From the NCBI RefSeq assembly GCF_036346615.1, contig NZ_CP107836.1, forward strand, positions 2,108,001 to 2,172,000: DNA of 64,000 bases, read 5' to 3'. The notes beneath the pieces were generated by a model. It was not told the DNA's origin and made no database searches. It was given only the letters and a program-made list of their open reading frames with translations. The position numbers and the translations under genes were made by a program. Positions 59,264 to 64,000 of this stretch are shown piece by piece; positions within the stretch are counted from its first letter, which is position 1, and the number at the start of each line of letters is the position of its first letter. This stretch comes from Streptomyces sp. NBC_00523 (GTDB lineage Bacteria; Actinomycetota; Actinomycetes; Streptomycetales; Streptomycetaceae).

Positions 59264-60517
59264 TCAGGTGGTGCAGCCGCTGTCCGCGATGACGAAGTAG
59301 CCGGCCGGGGTCTCCTTCAGGGTGTGGCTGACGAAGACGTTGTACAGGCCCATGTTCTGGTTGGAGCCGTTGGCGTAGACGTACCCGCCGGACATGTGCG
59401 CCCGGCCCGCCGTGACGTGGGCGTAGTTGGTGGCGGTGTAGCACTGCGCGGGGTCCGGGTCGCCGGGGTCCCCCGGGTCGCCGGGGTCACCGGGATCGCC
59501 CGGGTCGCCCGGGTCGGTGCCGCCGTCCAGGCCCCAGAAGACGCCCGTGTAGTACGTGGAGCAGAGGGTGTTCAGGAAGTACGCGGCCGTCGAGCCGCAC
59601 TGCTGGGCGCCCGAACCGGGGCCGACGGGCAGGCCGTGGCCCATGCCGGAGACCGAGTACATCTCCACCGCGGGCTGCCCGGAGGCGTCGTTGTAGACGG
59701 TGCGCGTGGTGTTGCCGGGGAGGCTGTCCGTGGACGACGGGGTCTGGCTGATGCCCCACACGTTGGTCCACTGGTCGCGCAGGGCCGTCGCGTTGGCCGG
59801 GTAGACCGTGTAGTCCGAGGTGCCCTGCCAGATCGCGACCTTGGGCCACGGACCGCTGTAACCGGGGTACGCGGCGCGGACCTTGTCGCCCCACTGCGCG
59901 GGCGTCAGCTTCTGCGGGCCCGTCTGGCAGCCGGACGCGGCGGCCTGGCTGGTCGCGCACTGGGCGGGCAGCCCGGAGGCCACCGAGCCGCCCGCGAAGA
60001 CGTCCGGGTAGGCGGCGAGCAGGTCGGCGGTCATCCCGCCGCCCGCCGAGAGCCCGGTGACGTACACCCGGCGCCCGTCGGAGCCGTAGGTCTTCTTCGC
60101 GTAGTCGACCATCTGCACGATCGACGCGGCCTCGCCCTTGCCCCGGGTGTCCTCGTTCGGGTCGAACCAGCCGAAGCAGGACAGCGCGTTGTTCGCCGAG
60201 GTGGTCTGCGGGAAGACGACGGCGAAGCCCCACTCGTCGGCGTACTTCGGCCAGCCGGAGTTGGTGTAGTACGCGTCGGCGGTCTGCGTGCAGCCGTGCA
60301 GGGCGACGACCAGGGGGGCGTTCGCGGGGAGTCCTGCGGGGGTGTACGCGTACATCTGGAGGTTGCCGGGGTTGGAGCCGAAGCCGGTCACCTGCTGGAG
60401 GCCGGCGGCAGCGGCGGCGGGCTGCGCGGTGGTGACGCTCAGCGTCGCCGCGAGCAGGCCGAGGACGGCCGTCGCCGCGAGGCGGCGGGCGAGACGTTTC
60501 AGGATCGGTGGGCGCAC
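59264..60517 (-). CDS. Extracellular poly(3-hydroxybutyrate) depolymerase (type 1 catalytic domain)
   Basis: A 417-residue secreted esterase that attacks PHB granules or PHB in the environment. An Arg-rich signal peptide (about 1-37, cut after AQPAAAAA) precedes the catalytic domain. Its features are the oxyanion region VVALHGCTQTADAYY, the lipase box GLSAGGGM (Ser157), a catalytic Asp near IWQGTSDYTV, and a His in SGMGHGLPVG. A linker of repeated Asp-Pro-Gly leads to a C-terminal domain (YAHVTAGRAHMSGG... NQNMGLYN) found in several PHA depolymerases and presumably polymer-binding. GTG 60517 follows AGGGAG. It is divergent from 3-hydroxybutyrate dehydrogenase. Confidence 0.92.
   Translation of the reverse strand: MRPPILKRLARRLAATAVLGLLAATLSVTTAQPAAAAAGLQQVTGFGSNPGNLQMYAYTPAGLPANAPLVVALHGCTQTADAYYTNSGWPKYADEWGFAVVFPQTTSANNALSCFGWFDPNEDTRGKGEAASIVQMVDYAKKTYGSDGRRVYVTGLSAGGGMTADLLAAYPDVFAGGSVASGLPAQCATSQAAASGCQTGPQKLTPAQWGDKVRAAYPGYSGPWPKVAIWQGTSDYTVYPANATALRDQWTNVWGISQTPSSTDSLPGNTTRTVYNDASGQPAVEMYSVSGMGHGLPVGPGSGAQQCGSTAAYFLNTLCSTYYTGVFWGLDGGTDPGDPGDPGDPGDPGDPGDPDPAQCYTATNYAHVTAGRAHMSGGYVYANGSNQNMGLYNVFVSHTLKETPAGYFVIADSGCTT
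59452..59518. repeat. Nine-base tandem repeat encoding the Asp-Pro-Gly linker
   Basis: Seven near-identical 9-nt units (CCGGGTCGC-type on the plus strand) encode Gly-Asp-Pro repeats in the depolymerase linker. Such arrays change length easily by slippage, so the linker may vary between strains. Confidence 0.8.
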
Positions 60518-60800
60518 GGGTGCTTTCTCCCTGCCGTGGGGGTACGGGTTGCTGCCGGAACCTACGAGCGGCACCGCCCCCCGCCCATGGGACCGGTGGC
60601 CACACCCGGGCCCCCGCTGTGTGCTCCGACGCCCTTGCGCGACGGGGCGCGGCGAGGGGCCCCGGGCGGCGGCCCCCGCCGGTCGCGCCCCGGCGGCCGC
60701 CCGGGACCCCGCACCATGTACGCCCGCACCATGCCCCGGTACGCGGGTGTGTGCACCGACGCCGTGTGACGCGGGGCCGCGCGTACCTACCGTGACCGCC

Positions 60801-61619
60801 ATGGAGACTTCCCGCAGACCGGATCACCAGCCCGCCGCCCCCGCGCCCGGCGGCCCCGCGCAGGCGCCCGCAGAACCCGTCCTGGCCGGGCGCACCGCGC
60901 TGGTGACCGGGGCGGCGAGCGGCATCGGGCGGGCCTGTGCGCAGGTGCTCGCCGCCGCGGGCGCCCATGTGCACGTCGTGGACCGGGCCGGTGAGGCCGC
61001 CGAGCGGCTGGCGAAGGAGATCGGCGGGACGCCCTGGGTGGTGGACCTGTCCGAGCCCGACGTCGTGGACACCCTGCCCGCCGATGTGGACGTGGTGGTC
61101 AACAACGCGGGCATCCAGCACGTGGCCCCGGTGCACGCGTTCCCGCCGGACCGGTTCGCGCTGATCCAGCGCGTGATGGTGGAGACCCCGTTCCGCGTCT
61201 TGCGCCGGACCCTGCCGGGCATGTACGAACGCGGCTGGGGGCGCGTGGTCAACATCTCGTCGGTGCACGGGCTGCGCGCGAGCCCGTACAAATCGGCCTA
61301 TGTGACGGCCAAGCACGCGCTGGAGGGGCTGAGCAAGGTGGTCGCGCTCGAAGCGGCGGAGCACGGGGTGACGAGCAACTGCGTCTGCCCCGGGTACGTG
61401 CGCACCCCGCTGGTGGAGAACCAGATCGCCGACCAGGCCCGCACGCACGGCATCTCCGAGGAGGAGGTCGTCGGGCGGGTGATGCTGGAGCGCAGCGCGG
61501 TCAAGCGGCTGATCGAACCGGCGGACGTGGCCGAGGCGGTCCTGTGGCTGTGCGGCCCGCGCACCGGGCACATCACCGGCTCCTCGCTCTCCATGGACGG
61601 CGGCTGGACCGCGAACTGA
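60801..61619 (+). CDS. bdhA: 3-Hydroxybutyrate dehydrogenase
   Basis: NAD-dependent SDR oxidising (R)-3-hydroxybutyrate to acetoacetate. A 30-residue Pro/Ala/Arg-rich extension precedes the Rossmann fold (LVTGAASGIGRACAQ). NNAGIQHVAP, SSVHGLRASPYKSAYVTAKH (catalytic Ser, Tyr, Lys), CPGYVRTPLVENQI and the C-terminal SSLSMDGGWTAN match the 3-hydroxybutyrate dehydrogenase subgroup closely. ATG 60801 is used; GTG 60792 is an alternative. It stands divergent from the PHB depolymerase gene across 283 bp, so the pair makes a PHB-use unit: polymer to monomer outside, monomer to ketone body inside. Confidence 0.93.
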   Translation: METSRRPDHQPAAPAPGGPAQAPAEPVLAGRTALVTGAASGIGRACAQVLAAAGAHVHVVDRAGEAAERLAKEIGGTPWVVDLSEPDVVDTLPADVDVVVNNAGIQHVAPVHAFPPDRFALIQRVMVETPFRVLRRTLPGMYERGWGRVVNISSVHGLRASPYKSAYVTAKHALEGLSKVVALEAAEHGVTSNCVCPGYVRTPLVENQIADQARTHGISEEEVVGRVMLERSAVKRLIEPADVAEAVLWLCGPRTGHITGSSLSMDGGWTAN

Positions 61620-61656
61620 CCCGCCTGCCCGAACCCCCGAGGAACCCTGGAACGCC

Positions 61657-63627
61657 ATGCCTGAACCGCTCCCCTCCGCCGCGCCCCACCTCCGGCGCCT
61701 GTTCGACCTGCTGGCCGACGACGCCCCGGCCGAGGCGCTGGGGGCGGTCTCCTCGCAGGCGCGGGCGGACGGGGTGCCGGCCGAGGAGCTGGCGGAGGTG
61801 GAGCGGGCGACGGCGACCGCGCTGCGGATCAGGAGCGCGCTGCGCCAGCACCGGCGCCGCGAGGCCCAGCTGACCGCGCTGTTCGACACGGCGGGGGACC
61901 TGGCGGCGTCGCGCGACCTGGACGACGTGCTGAAGGCGATCGTGCGGCGGGCCAGGATGCTGCTGGGCACGGACACCGCGTATCTGACGCTCCCGGACGA
62001 GGAGGCCGGGGACACCTATATGCGGGTCACCGACGGCTCGGTCTCCGTGCTCTTCCAGCGGCTGCGCCTGGAGCTGGGCGAGGGCCTGGGCGGCCTGGTG
62101 GCGCAGACGGCGAGCCCGTACGCGACGCCGGACTACCGCACCGACGACCGCTTCCGCCACACCCGCAACATCAACGCCGGGGTCCTGGACGAGGGCCTGG
62201 TCGCGATCCTGGGCGTGCCGCTGCTGCTGGGGTCGAACCGGGGCGGTACGGGCAAGGTGATCGGCGTCCTGTTCGCGGCCGACCGCTCCCCCCGGGTCTT
62301 CAGCCCGGACGAGGTGGCCCTCCTCTGCTCGCTGGCGGCGCACGCGGCGATCGCCATCGACACGGCCCGCGCGCTCGCCGACACCACGGCGGCGCTGGCG
62401 GAACTGGCCGAGGCGAACGCGGAGCTGGCCGAGGCCAACGCCTCGGTGCGGGCGCACTCGGCGGCCATGCGGCGGGCGGAGGAGTCGCACGACCGGCTCA
62501 CCGACCTGGTGCTGCGCGGCCGGGACGTCAAGGACGTGGCGGCGGCGGTCGCCGGGCTGCTCGGCTCGCCGCTGACCATCCACGACCCGGGCGGCCGCCC
62601 GCTGGCCGCCGTCCGCCCGGACGGGACGGGCTTCGCCGCCGACAGCATGGACGCCGGCTGGCTGGCGGAGGCGGCCGAGGAGTCGCGTACGGGCGCGCGG
62701 GCGGTGCACCGCGACGGGCGGGTGGTGTGCGCGGTGCTCGCCGGGCAGGAGCTGCTGGCCGGGCTCGTCCTGCACCGGGCCCGCCCGCTGGACGACTCGG
62801 ACCGGCGGCTGTTCGAGCGGTCGGCGGTGGTGACGGGGCTGCTGTTGCTGCTGCGGCGCACGGTGGCCGAGACGGAGAACCGGATACGCGGTGAGCTGAT
62901 CGCGGACCTGCTGTCGGACCCGGCCCGCGACCCGGCCGGGCTGGCCGAGCGGGGCCGCCGCCTCGGCATCGACCTGGACCGCCCGCATCTGCTGCTCGTG
63001 GCGGAGACCGGGGCGCGCGAGCGGCTGGCCCCGGCCGCGATGCGCTTCCTGTTCGGCGGCGAGCACCAGGGCGTGAGCGCCGAGCACGCGGGCACGGTGG
63101 TGCTGCTGACCGAGGCCACCGGTACGGACGCGGGGGCGGCGGCCCGGGCGGCGGCGGCCCAGCTGGGGCAGCTGGCCCAGGCCCCCGTCACGGTGGCGGC
63201 CGCCGGTCCGGCCCGGGGCGCCGGGGAGCTGGCCGCCGCCTACGCGGAGGCGGCGCGCTGTCTGCGGGCGATGCGGGTGCTGGGGCGGACGGGCGAGGGC
63301 GCGTGCGTGGAGGAGCTGGGGTTCCTGGGCGTGGTGCTGGGCAACGCGCAGGACGTGGACGGCTTCGTGGCGGCGACGCTGGGGCCGCTGCTGGAGTACG
63401 ACGCGCAGCGCGGCACGCATCTGGTGCGGACGCTGAGCGCGTACTTCGGGGCGGGCGGCAGCCTGATCCGGGCCAAGGACGAGCTGCACGTCCATGTGAA
63501 CACGGTGGTGCAGCGCCTGGACCGCATCCAGGTGCTCCTGGGCCGCGACTGGAACGAACCGGACCGGGCGCTGGAACTGCAGCTCGCGCTGCGACTGCAC
63601 CTGCTGTCGGGGGCGGACAGGTCCTAG
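61657..63627 (+). CDS. GAF-domain PucR/CdaR-type transcriptional regulator
   Basis: A 656-residue regulator with a helical N-terminus (1-70), a GAF sensor domain (about 75-235; LTALFDTAGDLAASRDLDDV and LLCSLAAHAAIAIDTARA), a short coiled coil (LAELAEANAELAEAN), a PucR-like middle region and a C-terminal HTH_30 domain (LSAYFGAGGSLIRAKDELHV followed by HVNTVVQRLDRIQVLLG). It follows the bdhA stop by 37 bases, in the same direction, and very likely controls the PHB depolymerase/dehydrogenase unit in response to a metabolite such as 3-hydroxybutyrate. The effector is not known from sequence. Confidence 0.88.
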   Translation: MPEPLPSAAPHLRRLFDLLADDAPAEALGAVSSQARADGVPAEELAEVERATATALRIRSALRQHRRREAQLTALFDTAGDLAASRDLDDVLKAIVRRARMLLGTDTAYLTLPDEEAGDTYMRVTDGSVSVLFQRLRLELGEGLGGLVAQTASPYATPDYRTDDRFRHTRNINAGVLDEGLVAILGVPLLLGSNRGGTGKVIGVLFAADRSPRVFSPDEVALLCSLAAHAAIAIDTARALADTTAALAELAEANAELAEANASVRAHSAAMRRAEESHDRLTDLVLRGRDVKDVAAAVAGLLGSPLTIHDPGGRPLAAVRPDGTGFAADSMDAGWLAEAAEESRTGARAVHRDGRVVCAVLAGQELLAGLVLHRARPLDDSDRRLFERSAVVTGLLLLLRRTVAETENRIRGELIADLLSDPARDPAGLAERGRRLGIDLDRPHLLLVAETGARERLAPAAMRFLFGGEHQGVSAEHAGTVVLLTEATGTDAGAAARAAAAQLGQLAQAPVTVAAAGPARGAGELAAAYAEAARCLRAMRVLGRTGEGACVEELGFLGVVLGNAQDVDGFVAATLGPLLEYDAQRGTHLVRTLSAYFGAGGSLIRAKDELHVHVNTVVQRLDRIQVLLGRDWNEPDRALELQLALRLHLLSGADRS

Positions 63628-63790
63628 GGCCCGCCCGGGCCCGTCCTGAAACCTTCTGCCCGGCGCCGAGCCCGTAAGGTACCGGCAGAGTGCGGACGCA
63701 CCCCTCCTCACCTCGTACAACGCTTCGGCGGGCTCGGGAGTCTTGTCTGTCCGACCTCCCGCAGTCCCGCACGTCACCTGGAGTTCCCGA

Positions 63791-64000
63791 ATGCCCCGAT
63801 TCAGCATTGTCGTCCCTGTGTTCAAGGTGCAGGGGTATCTGCACGCGTGCCTGGATTCGGTGCTGGGGCAGTCGTTCCGGGACATCGAGGTGATCGCGGT
63901 CGACGACTGCTCGCCGGACGCCTGCGGGGCGATCATCGACGAGTACGCCGCCCGCGACGCGCGCGTCAAGGCGGTGCACCTGCCCGAGAACGTGGGCCTG
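63791..64000 (+). CDS. Family 2 glycosyltransferase, N-terminal fragment (runs off window)
   Basis: The first 70 codons of a GT-A fold glycosyltransferase: SIVVPVFKVQGYLHACLDSV and VIAVDDCSPDACGAII show the nucleotide-sugar binding strand and the DD pair. The frame is open to the end of the window. In Streptomyces, proteins with this start are often fused to a CDP-glycerol glycerophosphotransferase domain for wall teichoic-acid-like polymers, but that part would lie beyond base 64000. TGGAG precedes the ATG. Confidence 0.85.
   Translation, partial: MPRFSIVVPVFKVQGYLHACLDSVLGQSFRDIEVIAVDDCSPDACGAIIDEYAARDARVKAVHLPENVGL

Noticed and set aside
59452..59518. Short regular repeats resembling a CRISPR or minisatellite
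   Set aside because: The 9-base units have no spacers and are in frame in the PHB depolymerase linker, encoding Asp-Pro-Gly repeats.
63628..63790. Possible small gene in the 163-bp gap before the final glycosyltransferase
   Set aside because: A short frame starting at 63690 lacks a ribosome site, and its codon positions do not show the GC3 bias of real genes here; the gap looks like a promoter region.

Overview
The window is chromosomal DNA of a Streptomyces-type actinomycete. The evidence is the very high GC content with G/C in almost every third codon position, frequent GTG and occasional TTG starts behind GGAGG-like sites, many 4-nt start/stop overlaps, and typical families: a TipA-like MerR regulator, an AfsA-like butyrolactone enzyme, DasR-type boxes at chitin genes, mycothiol-dependent MDMPI-fold proteins, and a chitin LPMO/chitinase pair. 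Nothing suggests a large acquired island. There is no tRNA, CRISPR array, integrase or transposase. The only mobile-looking element is a 167-bp inverted-repeat (MITE-like) sequence at 4480-4646. About 61 protein genes and the RNase P RNA gene fill nearly all of the window.

Layout. 1-17 kb: the end of an EfeU iron permease and an overlapping lipoprotein; a stand-alone Prim-Pol-like protein; dimethylarginine hydrolase (ddaH); an Rsm22-type methyltransferase; the MITE inside the end of a Bcr/CflA efflux gene; a Gfo/Idh oxidoreductase; a Tat-exported PhoD phosphatase; an SDR; PhzF; an orphan AfsA-like enzyme; a VOC protein; a coupled TipA-like regulator and glycosyltransferase; and an arginine permease-arginine deiminase operon. 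17-20 kb: a divergent chitin module (LPMO and GH18 chitinase, both with CBM5/12) with DasR-like boxes, then rnpB. 20-29 kb: Uma2 protein, TetR, RNB ribonuclease, YaaA, KDPG aldolase, and the NIF3 / zinc-ribbon / RNase H-phosphatase operon. 29-39 kb: ABC-2 exporter with a NarL-type two-component system, a GT39-like membrane enzyme, two MFS exporters (one with an extra C-terminal beta domain), peptidase E.

39-49 kb: an IclR-controlled operon of DUF1177, an NCS1 permease and an M20 hydrolase, which looks like an uncharacterised uptake and hydrolysis pathway; then a methyltransferase, a cell-wall amidase lipoprotein, a DUF5336-like membrane protein, a PHP phosphoesterase, an MDMPI protein and two small envelope proteins. 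49-59 kb: a GT4 / methyltransferase / squalene-cyclase-like operon divergent from a KstR-like TetR regulator, with a sequence between them that fits the KstR operator consensus exactly; then a complete branched-chain-type ABC importer operon ending in an alpha/beta hydrolase. 59-64 kb: an extracellular polyhydroxybutyrate depolymerase divergent from 3-hydroxybutyrate dehydrogenase and a GAF/PucR regulator, and the start of a family 2 glycosyltransferase.

Several modules form functional units: outer polymer attack plus uptake or oxidation (chitin, PHB), arginine and methylarginine breakdown, and sensing plus export (29.5-33.2 kb). The best candidates for undescribed biology are the DUF1177/NCS1/M20 operon and the KstR-like regulator with its glycosyltransferase operon.
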